A stretch of DNA of 14,435 nt from an uncultured bacterium (GCA_937868555.1 CALMNI010000020.1:1-14435); one strand, 5' to 3'. Positions 1 through 6,842 are shown, counted from the stretch's first letter. Numbers and translations are program-made. Notes: generated by a model from the sequence alone, not told the origin.

Positions 1-392
1 TAAATATTAGTATATAATTCAGGATCATTTGACGGGGCGCAACTTGACCGACCACAATCACGGTCAGTGGAGCAAATAAATGCCGGATTATCGACGCAGC
101 GGCTTATGCGGGCAACTTTTGCGGCATTTACATACACAGTTCGACCGTCTCGAACCGCTTCATATCCATCAACAATTAAAGATTGGGGCGCTCCCTTAAC
201 TTTTATATTGACTGCATACCATGCCAGCGGAGAATAGTGTTCCGGATTAGGAACAACGCGCAAGGCAATTGCATCGCGGCCTATCGGCTGATTATTAGTT
301 GGCGGAACAACAGGATCTCCCCCCGGAGCAGCTTGAGCTATACCGGCGGATATAAAGGCAAAACAAAGACTGGCGATAATTTTTACAAACAT
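1..392 (-). CDS. Secreted cysteine-motif protein, partial (N-terminal 130 residues)
   Basis: This gene starts at the ATG at 392-390 and runs off the left edge still open, so only its first 130 residues are visible. Residues 1-22 form a signal peptide (MFVKII, hydrophobic core, then AQA|AP as a likely cleavage site), so the product is probably exported. The segment after it is Pro/Gly-rich, followed by a beta-rich stretch (ALRVVPNPEHYSPLAWYAV). Residues 99-118 hold four cysteines (C99, C107, C113, C118), including CSTDRDC, which fits a C-x2-D-x-D-C pattern seen in some secreted multi-domain bacterial proteins. It lies 40 nt downstream of mutM on the same strand but has its own TATAAT at 409-404, so it may be transcribed separately. 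I do not recognise a specific family; surface or envelope function is inferred only from the signal peptide and paired cysteines. Confidence 0.8.
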   Translation of the reverse strand, partial: MFVKIIASLCFAFISAGIAQAAPGGDPVVPPTNNQPIGRDAIALRVVPNPEHYSPLAWYAVNIKVKGAPQSLIVDGYEAVRDGRTVYVNAAKVARISRCVDNPAFICSTDRDCGRSSCAPSNDPELYTNI

Positions 393-403
393 AGGTTATC
401 TCT

Positions 404-409
404 ATTATA
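404..409 (-). promoter_or_regulatory. Candidate -10 element for the secreted-protein gene
   Basis: On the minus strand there is a perfect TATAAT at 409-404, 11 nt before the ATG at 392. The best -35 at 17 nt spacing is only TTCATT, a weak match. If used, transcription would start about 4 nt before the ATG, leaving almost no leader. Confidence 0.4.
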
Positions 410-432
410 CAACGTCAAGGCAAAAAAATGAA

Positions 433-1293
433 CTAGTGCTGGCAATATTCGCACCAATGAGTTCCTCGACCGGCCACTCTAGTTTTTCGAAGCGGACGAC
501 CGCATTTTTTGCATGCTTTGCCGCCCCGTCCATACACTTTTAAAAAAGGGACGAAATTTCCCCGCAATCCCGCAGGATCCAAAAAATTTTTAAACGTTGT
601 TCCCCGCTCTTCTATTGCTAGACGCAAAATAGACCGAATAGCCTCGTATATGCGCTTAATTTCTTTGTCATCCAGAGATTCCGTTCGTCTCGAAGGACGC
701 ACGCCTGCTCGAAACAAAACTTCATCAACGTAAATATTACCCAATCCAGCAACGTGCTTTTGATCAAGCAACGCCGCTTTAATGGGAGCACGACCTCGTC
801 GTGCAATAATTTTCCTAAAATAGGCCAAGGTAAAATCTTTGCTCAAAGGCTCGATTCCCACTTTGCTAGCTAGAAGAATAAAATCATCGGCTGTCAGAAG
901 TTTTACCCAGCCAAACTTCCGCAAATCATTAAAATACAACTCTCCACCTTTCTTAAACGAAAAAATTAGACGCGTATACGCATTTGGAACCTGAACACCC
1001 GTTGAAACAATAGGATGTCCCCCGGCAATAATATGCTTTTCGGAAGTATAAATAAGTTGCCCCGTCATTTTCAGGTGAATGACAATAACCTGCCTGCCTA
1101 AGTCAATAACCACCATTTTAGCCCGGCGGTATATCTTTTTAATTTTTTTACCGATAACGCTCTTTTTAAACAGAGCAGCAGGCGTGTGTAAAATCTTGCT
1201 ATTATCAACTAATATAAAAGAGGCTATTTCTTTACCCCGCAATGCCTTGTCTAAATCAGAAGCGATTGTTTCAACTTCGGGTAATTCGGGCAT
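433..1293 (-). CDS. mutM: Formamidopyrimidine-DNA glycosylase (Fpg/MutM)
   Basis: Base-excision repair enzyme that removes oxidised purines such as 8-oxoguanine and formamidopyrimidines, then cleaves the abasic strand by beta/delta elimination. The protein is 286 residues, the usual family length. The start was placed at the ATG at 1293-1291 because the enzyme needs N-terminal MPELPEVET: after Met removal Pro is the Schiff-base nucleophile and Glu the acid. An upstream in-frame ATG at 1356 would add 21 residues and bury that proline. Other landmarks are K59 in RRAKM (counterpart of E. coli K57), HLKMTGQL at 74-81, HVAGLGNIYVDE at 180-191, and a C-terminal zinc finger with C261-x2-C264 and C281-x2-C284, with the DNA-binding Arg in GRGTHWC. 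A GGAAG sequence just before the start can serve as ribosome binding site. Its start overlaps the end of the PfkB gene by 23 nt, so translation is probably coupled. Confidence 0.97.
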   Translation of the reverse strand: MPELPEVETIASDLDKALRGKEIASFILVDNSKILHTPAALFKKSVIGKKIKKIYRRAKMVVIDLGRQVIVIHLKMTGQLIYTSEKHIIAGGHPIVSTGVQVPNAYTRLIFSFKKGGELYFNDLRKFGWVKLLTADDFILLASKVGIEPLSKDFTLAYFRKIIARRGRAPIKAALLDQKHVAGLGNIYVDEVLFRAGVRPSRRTESLDDKEIKRIYEAIRSILRLAIEERGTTFKNFLDPAGLRGNFVPFLKVYGRGGKACKKCGRPLRKTRVAGRGTHWCEYCQH

Positions 1294-2242
1294 ACGCTTC
1301 CGACTTTGATAATAAACCGGCCTGCGCGTCATGATTCTTAACAACAGCAGCTGCATTAATCGCCCCTAATTTCATCGCCGCTTGGATATCGCCCTTGCAT
1401 ATCTCTAGCCCCGCAATGAATGAAGACCCGAAAGCATCGCCAACTCCGGTTGTATTAAAAGGTTTGGAAACGAGGAGCGACTTTTGAGTACATATGGAAC
1501 GGCCATCAAAAGACCGAGCTCCTTTAGCCCCTTCTGTGATCACAACAATACGAGGTCCCAAGCTATGCAGCTGTTTAAGTAAAAGCTGCGTAGGCACCGT
1601 ATTCTTCTTGCCAAAAAAAGCGACGGACAATAGTAATGCCTCAGCGCGATTACACAACAATACTTCTGTTTTTTTCAAAAAAGGCAATAGAGCTTTCCCG
1701 GCAGAAAGCTGCTCCCTCCCGGGATTCCATGCGATATGGCAATTGCTTGAAAAAACGGTGCTTAAGGTTGATTTCCAGGAGTCTGATAACGAAGTTAGAT
1801 AGAGCCAATGGGCCTGTTCTAATTTTTTTTTCTCACGCGCGTCAATTTTCAAGGAAGCATTGGCACCCCGATAGGTAAATACAATATGTTCGCGGTCGGG
1901 TCCTATTAATACAAAAGAAACACCACTCTGCTCTCCTTTCTTCTTATCAATCAAGCGAAGATCAACTTTGTTATTTTTTAAATTTTTTAATATACGTTCA
2001 GCACGATCGTCCTCCCCAACCGCACCAACCAAGGCAGTACGAAAACCAAGGCGGCTAAAAGCCACGGCAGCGTTAGCGGCTCCTCCGCCAAACGCACTCG
2101 ATGTTTCGCGAACACCTACCTTCGTACCGTATTCAAAGGCCAGCAGTTTTTTACCACCTTCACGCATGAGCCGATAATCATCGACTTCAAAAAACAAATC
2201 AGCCGTCGCACCTCCAATAGTTATAACATCAAATTTTCTCAT
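1271..2242 (-). CDS. PfkB/ribokinase-family carbohydrate kinase
   Basis: A 323-residue cytoplasmic kinase of the ribokinase (PfkB) fold, which transfers the ATP gamma-phosphate to a sugar or nucleoside. The first PfkB signature appears as FGGGAANAAVAFSRLG (51-66). The NxxE motif for Mg/phosphate is NRAE (198-201), and the ATP-site strand is VVITEGAKGA (233-242). The second signature, with the catalytic base, is NTTGVGDAFGSSF (263-275, base D269). Length is normal for the family and the fold looks intact. The substrate cannot be read from the sequence; adenosine/ribokinase-like, fructokinase-like and sugar-phosphate kinase activities are all possible. The ATG at 2242 overlaps the upstream HtrA stop in an ATGA arrangement, with no clear Shine-Dalgarno, so it is probably translated by coupling. 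TGA is the stop codon. Confidence 0.92.
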   Translation of the reverse strand: MRKFDVITIGGATADLFFEVDDYRLMREGGKKLLAFEYGTKVGVRETSSAFGGGAANAAVAFSRLGFRTALVGAVGEDDRAERILKNLKNNKVDLRLIDKKKGEQSGVSFVLIGPDREHIVFTYRGANASLKIDAREKKKLEQAHWLYLTSLSDSWKSTLSTVFSSNCHIAWNPGREQLSAGKALLPFLKKTEVLLCNRAEALLLSVAFFGKKNTVPTQLLLKQLHSLGPRIVVITEGAKGARSFDGRSICTQKSLLVSKPFNTTGVGDAFGSSFIAGLEICKGDIQAAMKLGAINAAAVVKNHDAQAGLLSKSEAYARITRS

Positions 2243-3363
2243 AATGGGTTTAATTCATCGAGAGTAACGATCACAGAAAATGTCTTATCGCCCCTCTGTA
2301 CTTTAAGGCCCAAGCGCTTTCCAGGAGCGTATTGATTTATATAGGAAACCAAGGGTTGCCGTTCATCAACTGGGCGCCCATCAACTTCATAAATAATATC
2401 CCCCTCTTTAATGCCGGCGAGTGCTGCCGGAGAACCTATCGCTACTGCTAACTCCTCTGGTCCATTGCCCATAACATACGCACCGGAAGTACGCGGCAAT
2501 TTCTTTTGTTCCGCGATATCAGGCGTAATAATAACGTAGCGAACTCCCAGACGGGCACGAACAATACGGCCCAAATTTCGAGCGCTTTCTATGACCGGAC
2601 GGGCTTCATTAATAGGAATGGCGAAACCTATACTCTCTCCGCCTTCATCCTTAGCCACGTTAATTCCCACAACATTCCCATTTAAATCAATCAAGGGACC
2701 GCCTGAGTTGCCGACATTTATTTGGGCGTCAGTTTGAATAATATTTTGCAATTGCTCATCCTCGCCATTACTATCGCTTGCCTGCAAACTGCGACCCAAA
2801 CCCGAAACAATTCCCTTGGTAGCACTATTGCTATAACGTCCCAAGGCGTTGCCAATGGCTATAACACTGCTCCCTGTGACTAATTTATTACTATCCCCCA
2901 TTTGTAAAAATGGCAGTTTGGCATCATAAATTTTTAACACTGCCAAGTCGTTCATTGGATCAGTGCCTATCAATTGAGCGTAATACTGCTTCCCGGAATA
3001 TAATGTCACTCTATATTCACCCTCATTTCCCTTAGCAATAGAAACAACGTGTCGATTAGTTAAAATAAGGCCATCCGCGGAAATCAGAAAGCCGCTCGCA
3101 TTACGCCGGCTGACTTCAAGATTTTGAATAGTCCCCTTACCATCCGGTGTAGCAACAGGCTTTTGTGTTTCGGAAACAGTAACACTAACAACAGCCGGGT
3201 TGGCTCGCTGTATGGCTCTGATGGTCGCCTCTTGGTCATCCAAGCGTAAGGCATCAGCCACTACGCTAGAATGCGGTAGAAAATTAAAATAAGCAATGCC
3301 CGCAGCGACAGCAAGACAAACGGCAAAAAGCCAAATTGCTGCTGATGTAATAGTATGTTTCAT
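2239..3363 (-). CDS. HtrA/DegP-like trypsin-fold serine protease with one PDZ domain
   Basis: A 374-residue membrane-anchored protease of the S1C (HtrA/DegS) family, expected to act outside the membrane on misfolded or regulatory proteins. A single N-terminal transmembrane segment spans about residues 7-28 with no cleavage site. The protease domain holds the complete triad: H105 in LTNRHVV, D139 in DPMNDLAVLKI, and S220 in NVGNSGGPL. One PDZ domain follows at about 268-370, with the carboxylate-binding region near residues 271-276 and AGIKEGDIIYEVDGRPV at 316-332. The layout of TM plus protease plus one PDZ resembles DegS rather than the two-PDZ DegP. The start is 19 nt after the upstream swivelling-domain gene; that gap holds an extended -10 (TGCTATACT), so htrA may head its own transcript with pfkB and mutM. 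AAGGA just before the ATG could also act as a short-spaced ribosome site. Confidence 0.95.
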   Translation of the reverse strand: MKHTITSAAIWLFAVCLAVAAGIAYFNFLPHSSVVADALRLDDQEATIRAIQRANPAVVSVTVSETQKPVATPDGKGTIQNLEVSRRNASGFLISADGLILTNRHVVSIAKGNEGEYRVTLYSGKQYYAQLIGTDPMNDLAVLKIYDAKLPFLQMGDSNKLVTGSSVIAIGNALGRYSNSATKGIVSGLGRSLQASDSNGEDEQLQNIIQTDAQINVGNSGGPLIDLNGNVVGINVAKDEGGESIGFAIPINEARPVIESARNLGRIVRARLGVRYVIITPDIAEQKKLPRTSGAYVMGNGPEELAVAIGSPAALAGIKEGDIIYEVDGRPVDERQPLVSYINQYAPGKRLGLKVQRGDKTFSVIVTLDELNPL

Positions 3364-3371
3364 ATATCCTT

Positions 3372-3380
3372 AGTATAGCA
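3372..3380 (-). promoter_or_regulatory. Candidate extended -10 promoter for the HtrA-like gene
   Basis: The minus strand reads TGCTATACT, an extended -10 (TGn plus TATACT), ending 8 nt before the ATG at 3363. No good -35 is present, as is typical for extended -10 promoters. A transcript from here would begin within about 2 nt of the start codon. Confidence 0.45.
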
Positions 3381-3382
3381 AA

Positions 3383-4609
3383 CTAATTAATCTTTGAAAC
3401 GATGCCACGGTCAGCATCGACCTCGACCATATCTCCATCTTTAAAAGCTCGGGTAGCGAACTTCGTACCAACGATACAGGGTATGCTTAGCTCCCGGGCA
3501 ACAATAGCGGCATGCGCCGTCAATCCTCCTTCGTCAGTAACAATTGCTGCCGCCTTCTTCATCGCCGCCATCAATTGAGGGGTCGTCATGGTTGAAACAA
3601 GGATCTCGCCTTCCTGCATAGCATATTGATCCTCTTGGGTGATAACTAAACGGGTTCGGCCTCTTACTATACCCTTGGAAGCAACGGTCCCTGTTAGGGA
3701 TTGCGAGTTTGTTTCCGGAATCTCTTCCTCAAAATCAGATATGTATCGTTCACGAGCATCTTCACCGCTTATTAGCTGTAATTCATCATCAACTACCTCA
3801 ATAATATAACATTGCTTACGCCTTTCTAGCTCTTTAGCATCAAGGCGCTTCCCAGTATTAATATAATCAAAAAAACTTGCCGGATCATACCACTGCAATT
3901 CTTCAAACATATCTTCCTTAACAATATATGTTAAGTGGCTTAGAAATTCAGTAAAAAGATAAGACGAGACCCGCTCTCCCAGCTCATATAAAAGAGTGAA
4001 CCATGAAAGAATTTCTATAAGCTCCCTTTCCCGACTGGAAAGCGGCAACGAATGGATAAGCGATTCGCGCTTTTTAATTAAATCGATAGAAGAATGATGA
4101 AGCTCTTCTAACTCGCCGTTCATCGACTTTGGAACTGAAAGAATTGAGATACTTGTATCAAGATCCTTCTCAGCAACATGTTCCGCTAATAAGGCTTTTA
4201 ATTCAGCGGTGATAGCCGGTTCTCCCCAGTAGCTGTATGTAATTGCGCCGCGCGCATGCGCATGGTGGAAAACAAAAAAATCAGCGTATTTTTTGAATTC
4301 CTCTGCGCTCATTGTCATGCCATGAAAACCTTTTGCCCAGGCATATCCCTCTTCCATAAATTGATATATCTGCCCGCCCATTCTGTCGGCAGACGAACCG
4401 CTAAATTCAGAAAGGATAATTGACTGCTGAAACTTATAATCAATAGGGTCATAATATAATGAAGTAATGCGACCAAAACCAACAATGGGACTTTTAATAG
4501 CCGCTTTCCCAATTTCTTTGACGCTGTCCTTATAGGCCAAAACGCGAAAACTGCGATCAAGCAAAGTATTCTCGCGCGTAAGCTGTTTCACCCATTGGAT
4601 TCTTCTCAT
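3383..4609 (-). CDS. Stand-alone PEP-utilising-enzyme mobile-domain protein (type B, WVKQLTREN N-terminus)
   Basis: A 408-residue cytoplasmic protein. Residues about 305-405 form the phosphohistidine swivelling domain of PEP synthase/PPDK/enzyme I-type proteins: GTVASKGIVRGRTRLVI, GEILVSTMTTP, and TDEGGLTAHAAIVARELSIP with the phosphoacceptor H366, ending GDMVEVDADRGIV. Neither the ATP-grasp domain (PPDK_N) nor the PEP-binding TIM barrel (PEP-utilizers_C) is present. The first 300 residues are mostly helical, starting WVKQLTRENTLLDRSF. They include a His-rich helix, FFVFHHAHARG (111-121), and a segment ELERRKQCYII before the swivel, which vaguely recalls the central part of PEP synthase or rifampin phosphotransferase. 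The ATG at 4609 sits one base after the stop of the upstream paralogue, implying a two-gene unit. Substrate and partner are unknown. The domain call is secure; the biological role is not. Confidence 0.85.
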   Translation of the reverse strand: MRRIQWVKQLTRENTLLDRSFRVLAYKDSVKEIGKAAIKSPIVGFGRITSLYYDPIDYKFQQSIILSEFSGSSADRMGGQIYQFMEEGYAWAKGFHGMTMSAEEFKKYADFFVFHHAHARGAITYSYWGEPAITAELKALLAEHVAEKDLDTSISILSVPKSMNGELEELHHSSIDLIKKRESLIHSLPLSSRERELIEILSWFTLLYELGERVSSYLFTEFLSHLTYIVKEDMFEELQWYDPASFFDYINTGKRLDAKELERRKQCYIIEVVDDELQLISGEDARERYISDFEEEIPETNSQSLTGTVASKGIVRGRTRLVITQEDQYAMQEGEILVSTMTTPQLMAAMKKAAAIVTDEGGLTAHAAIVARELSIPCIVGTKFATRAFKDGDMVEVDADRGIVSKIN

Positions 4610-4610
4610 A

Positions 4611-5657
4611 TTAAACCAGTATTTTTATAACCCTTCCTCCGTCAGCATCGACTTCGACCATATCGCCCGTATGCAGAAACTGAGTGGCATTTTTTGTTCC
4701 GACAATACAGGGAATGTCAAACTCGCGCGCCAAAATTGCCGCATGGCACAAGATGCCGCCCTCATCGGTAACAATGGCAGCCGCTTTTTTGATGGCACTA
4801 TTATATTGCGGGCGCGTCATGGTAGTAACCAGTATTTCTCCGGGTTGCACCATTTCCAAATCAGCTAAATCAATAATTACCCGCACTGAGCCGCGAATTT
4901 TCCTATGATTAACTCCCAGTCCCCTAACTCCCCCCTCTCCCAATGAACCTTCGTAATCTTTCTGAATTGCTTCATGAAGTTTTTTTGCCTCATTAAAAGG
5001 CAATATCATCATGCCTCCATCTAAGAATAACAGCGAAGGCAGAGGATGTTTTGTGTGGGCTGTTGGCGAACTCGATGCGGCTTCTTGGTAGTGGTAATCA
5101 GCTAAATTCAGCTTCCGCACATATGCCTCGACTTCCGGAATTACCATTTCGTTATACGCGTAGGCTTCGCTCAAGCAATCAATAGTATTTTTATGCTCAG
5201 TGGATTTTAACTTGGCAATATAATCCCCTGGCCAATAGCAGGCTTGATGATAGGCAAAAAATTCTGAATACAAATGAACAAATGCATCCCATTCGCGCAG
5301 CACCTCCTCGCGAGAAGGATGAAGGGTCAGAAAAGATCTCACCTCATCAGTCAACGATTTCAGTTTCATGGCGACTGCACTGACATATTCAGGACGTAAA
5401 CAAAATTCCTCAGCTAATATTTTTGAGAATTCAAAATTTTCTTTTCCTGATCTATATAAAACTATATTTCCATCTTCGCGCTCATACCAAAATGTAAGAG
5501 AAAAAGGATTAATATTAAAAATGGCTTGTATATCATGCTGATAGCAATGGCCGAAAATAGAACACGCCAAAAATGAAATGTCCCGCACCGTATATTCCGC
5601 ATGCTCATGCGGCCGCAAACGCGAAAGCACTTTTTCATGTAGTATCACAGGCGTCAT
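4611..5657 (-). CDS. Stand-alone PEP-utilising-enzyme mobile-domain protein (type A, CSxxG N-terminus)
   Basis: A 348-residue cytoplasmic protein whose last ~100 residues are a phosphohistidine swivelling domain: GSVRVII, GEILVTTMTRP, and TDEGGILCHAAILAREF with acceptor H305, then GDMVEVDADGGRV. It has no ATP-grasp or PEP-barrel domain. The N-terminal ~200 residues contain FLACSIFGHCYQ and a later FFAYHQACYW helix, both matched in the third swivel protein of this window (11424-12485), so the two share a two-part architecture. I chose the ATG at 5657, which lies 4 nt after the stop of the histidine phosphatase. A longer form from a TTG at 5684 would add nine residues and overlap that gene; its AAGGGAG is too close to the TTG to be a normal ribosome site. 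Stop and next start are separated by one base, indicating coupling with the downstream type-B gene. Confidence 0.85.
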   Translation of the reverse strand: MTPVILHEKVLSRLRPHEHAEYTVRDISFLACSIFGHCYQHDIQAIFNINPFSLTFWYEREDGNIVLYRSGKENFEFSKILAEEFCLRPEYVSAVAMKLKSLTDEVRSFLTLHPSREEVLREWDAFVHLYSEFFAYHQACYWPGDYIAKLKSTEHKNTIDCLSEAYAYNEMVIPEVEAYVRKLNLADYHYQEAASSSPTAHTKHPLPSLLFLDGGMMILPFNEAKKLHEAIQKDYEGSLGEGGVRGLGVNHRKIRGSVRVIIDLADLEMVQPGEILVTTMTRPQYNSAIKKAAAIVTDEGGILCHAAILAREFDIPCIVGTKNATQFLHTGDMVEVDADGGRVIKILV

Positions 5658-5661
5658 ATGT

Positions 5662-6453
5662 TTAAGAACTAGACCTAGCAGCAATCTCCCTTAGTTGATC
5701 AACGCTTAAAGGATATTCTTTCTCCCGGAAACGAAGAGAAATACTCTTTCCCTTTGCATCAATATTTGTTGTTACCGTAAAATATTCGTTAAATTTTGTT
5801 CCGCCCCCAATATCACGTATTGAATCAAAGCCAATCGCCTCCTTTAGGAACGAAGCAAGATTAAAATCATGTGTTCCGTTTAATAACTGAATTTTATGAT
5901 CAGCATCTTTTTTAGAGGGCATATAGAGTTTCGCATGTTCCAAAATAAGCTTGGCAATATCAGCCGCTGTTTCCCAAGGCGAATACGTCTGCGGATCAGG
6001 TCGTTGATCTTTGAATGATAAATAATAATCGGTTTGTTTTTCTGTTGCCTCCGCAGTCAAACGTTCCTGTTCGCTTTTTTCTAACGAATCATAGGCATCG
6101 CCAAACACTTCACGTTTTATGCGCATGATATCATGTAAAAATTGTCCCTCGTGATCATAATGGAACGATAACTCGTCGCGAAGGCGCAAGGTCCCCTTTT
6201 TTTCAGTTTTAGCGGCTTCCTTAACAAGCTCAACGGTATCTATTGTCCGGGCGGTATCGCTAGAATAATTTTTTATCATATCAAAATTCGGAAAGCTCTT
6301 CCCCACTTCCCGACTGGCTATTATTCCACCCTCCGTTAACCCAGTTTCAGCGCTTACCGGCGAATAGGCTTTTTCACCATGGCGAATGTATACATCCTCG
6401 ACAGTTAGGCGGGGCTGCTCGGGACGCTTATACACTATTTGTTCTTTTATCAT
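5662..6453 (-). CDS. Histidine phosphatase superfamily protein (branch 1-like)
   Basis: A 263-residue protein of the histidine phosphatase (phosphoglycerate mutase-like) superfamily. The defining RHGE motif is at 24-27 (YIRHGEKAYSP, phospho-acceptor H25), followed by LTEGGIIASREVG. The second arginine lies in YSSDTARTIDTVELV (R69), an acidic residue in LRDE (E94), and the second catalytic histidine in GTHDFNLASF (H195). All core residues are therefore present. The family covers phosphosugar, nucleotide and protein-phosphohistidine phosphatases (SixA-like); the substrate cannot be decided from motifs. An insert of about 70 residues between E94 and H195 (charged, helical) probably forms the substrate-covering cap. 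No signal peptide or TM segment. It is the first gene of a minus-strand unit followed, 4 nt later, by two phosphohistidine swivelling-domain proteins, which makes a phosphohistidine substrate worth testing. Confidence 0.9.
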   Translation of the reverse strand: MIKEQIVYKRPEQPRLTVEDVYIRHGEKAYSPVSAETGLTEGGIIASREVGKSFPNFDMIKNYSSDTARTIDTVELVKEAAKTEKKGTLRLRDELSFHYDHEGQFLHDIMRIKREVFGDAYDSLEKSEQERLTAEATEKQTDYYLSFKDQRPDPQTYSPWETAADIAKLILEHAKLYMPSKKDADHKIQLLNGTHDFNLASFLKEAIGFDSIRDIGGGTKFNEYFTVTTNIDAKGKSISLRFREKEYPLSVDQLREIAARSSS

Positions 6454-6460
6454 ATATCTA

Positions 6461-6489
6461 ATAGTACTTAATTTTTCTTATTATGGCCA
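6461..6489 (-). promoter_or_regulatory. Candidate promoter for the histidine phosphatase / swivel-domain unit
   Basis: On the minus strand TGGCCA (6489-6484, 4 of 6 matches to the -35 consensus) is followed after exactly 17 nt by TACTAT (6466-6461). The -10 ends 7 nt before the ATG at 6453, so the transcript would be leaderless or nearly so. No Shine-Dalgarno is visible. Confidence 0.4.
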
Positions 6490-6512
6490 TATACAAAATC
6501 ATTTTACTATAT

Positions 6513-6541
6513 TTGACACCATTTTTTATCCATGGTATAAT
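6513..6541 (+). promoter_or_regulatory. Consensus sigma-70 promoter of the cold-shock gene
   Basis: TTGACA at 6513-6518 and TATAAT at 6536-6541 are both perfect matches with an ideal 17-nt spacer. A second overlapping TATAAT follows at 6541-6546 but at poor spacing (22 nt). Transcription should start near 6548, leaving a leader of about 80 nt. This is by far the strongest promoter in the window, consistent with an abundant RNA-binding protein. Confidence 0.85.
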
Positions 6542-6547
6542 ATAATG

Positions 6548-6628
6548 GTAATGCTCATATGAAGTCTTGAAGTCGTCGATTCAATTAAACATATATCACT
6601 TTACGCTTTTATTCACTCTGCTACTCTC
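6548..6628 (+). promoter_or_regulatory. 5' leader of the cold-shock gene
   Basis: The predicted leader is about 80 nt and has no Shine-Dalgarno before the ATG at 6629. It holds a three-codon mini-ORF (ATG CTC ATA TGA, 6551-6562) in frame with the gene, a direct repeat of GAAGTC, a short dyad (TTGAA...TTCAA, 6567-6584), and CGCTTTTATTCACT at 6604-6617, which recurs nearly unchanged before the gene at 13111. Long structured leaders are known to regulate cspA-type genes by temperature; whether this one does is inference. Confidence 0.45.
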
Positions 6629-6829
6629 ATGCAAGGTACAATCAAAAAATTGACCGATAAGGGTTTCGGATTCATCTCTTCTGAAGGACAAGAAAAGGAT
6701 TTATTCTTCCACAGCAACAGCTTGGTTGGTGTCCAATTCAATGATCTTCGCGAAGGTGACGCTGTTACCTATGAAGTTGAACAGTCCGAGAAGGGCCCGA
6801 ACGCTGTCAACGTTCAGCGCGTTGCTTAA
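6629..6829 (+). CDS. Cold-shock-domain protein (CspA family)
   Basis: A 66-residue single cold-shock domain, the standard length for bacterial CspA-type proteins that bind single-stranded RNA/DNA and melt RNA structure. It starts MQGTIKKLTDKGFGFIS, with the RNP1-type motif KGFGFI (11-16) and the RNP2-type motif LFFHSNSL (25-32), and ends in the usual GPNAVNVQ strand. The start at 6629 matches the conserved N-terminus; no in-frame start exists between it and an upstream in-frame TGA at 6560-6562. It is a single-gene unit with its own consensus promoter and a strong intrinsic terminator 13 nt after the stop. The usual VFVHF of RNP2 is replaced by LFFHS, a mild variation common in distant bacterial lineages. 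Confidence 0.97.
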   Translation: MQGTIKKLTDKGFGFISSEGQEKDLFFHSNSLVGVQFNDLREGDAVTYEVEQSEKGPNAVNVQRVA

Positions 6830-6842
6830 GACCTCAACATTT

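Noticed and set aside
183..431. 82-residue plus-strand frame at the left edge
   Set aside because: It is antisense to the secreted-protein gene, which has a convincing signal peptide and cysteine motif.
1294..1356. N-terminal extension of the Fpg gene from an ATG at 1356
   Set aside because: Fpg needs Pro directly after the initiator Met for catalysis; the extension would bury MPELPEVE and overlap the kinase gene by a further 63 nt.
2239..2241. TGA as a recoded glycine codon
   Set aside because: Both TGA codons checked (2239-2241 and 1271-1273) sit at natural protein ends, so the standard bacterial code applies.
3383..5657. Two swivel-domain genes as fragments of one broken PEP synthase
   Set aside because: Each has its own complete swivel domain and its own N-terminal region, and neither carries ATP-grasp remnants, so this is not a frameshifted single enzyme.
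5658..5684. TTG start at 5684 for the type-A swivel protein
   Set aside because: It overlaps the phosphatase gene, and its only purine-rich stretch touches the TTG; the ATG at 5657 fits the 4-nt intergenic spacing. Not excluded completely.
6541..6546. Second TATAAT overlapping the cold-shock promoter as an independent promoter
   Set aside because: Its spacing to the TTGACA is 22 nt and no other -35 fits; it is probably incidental.
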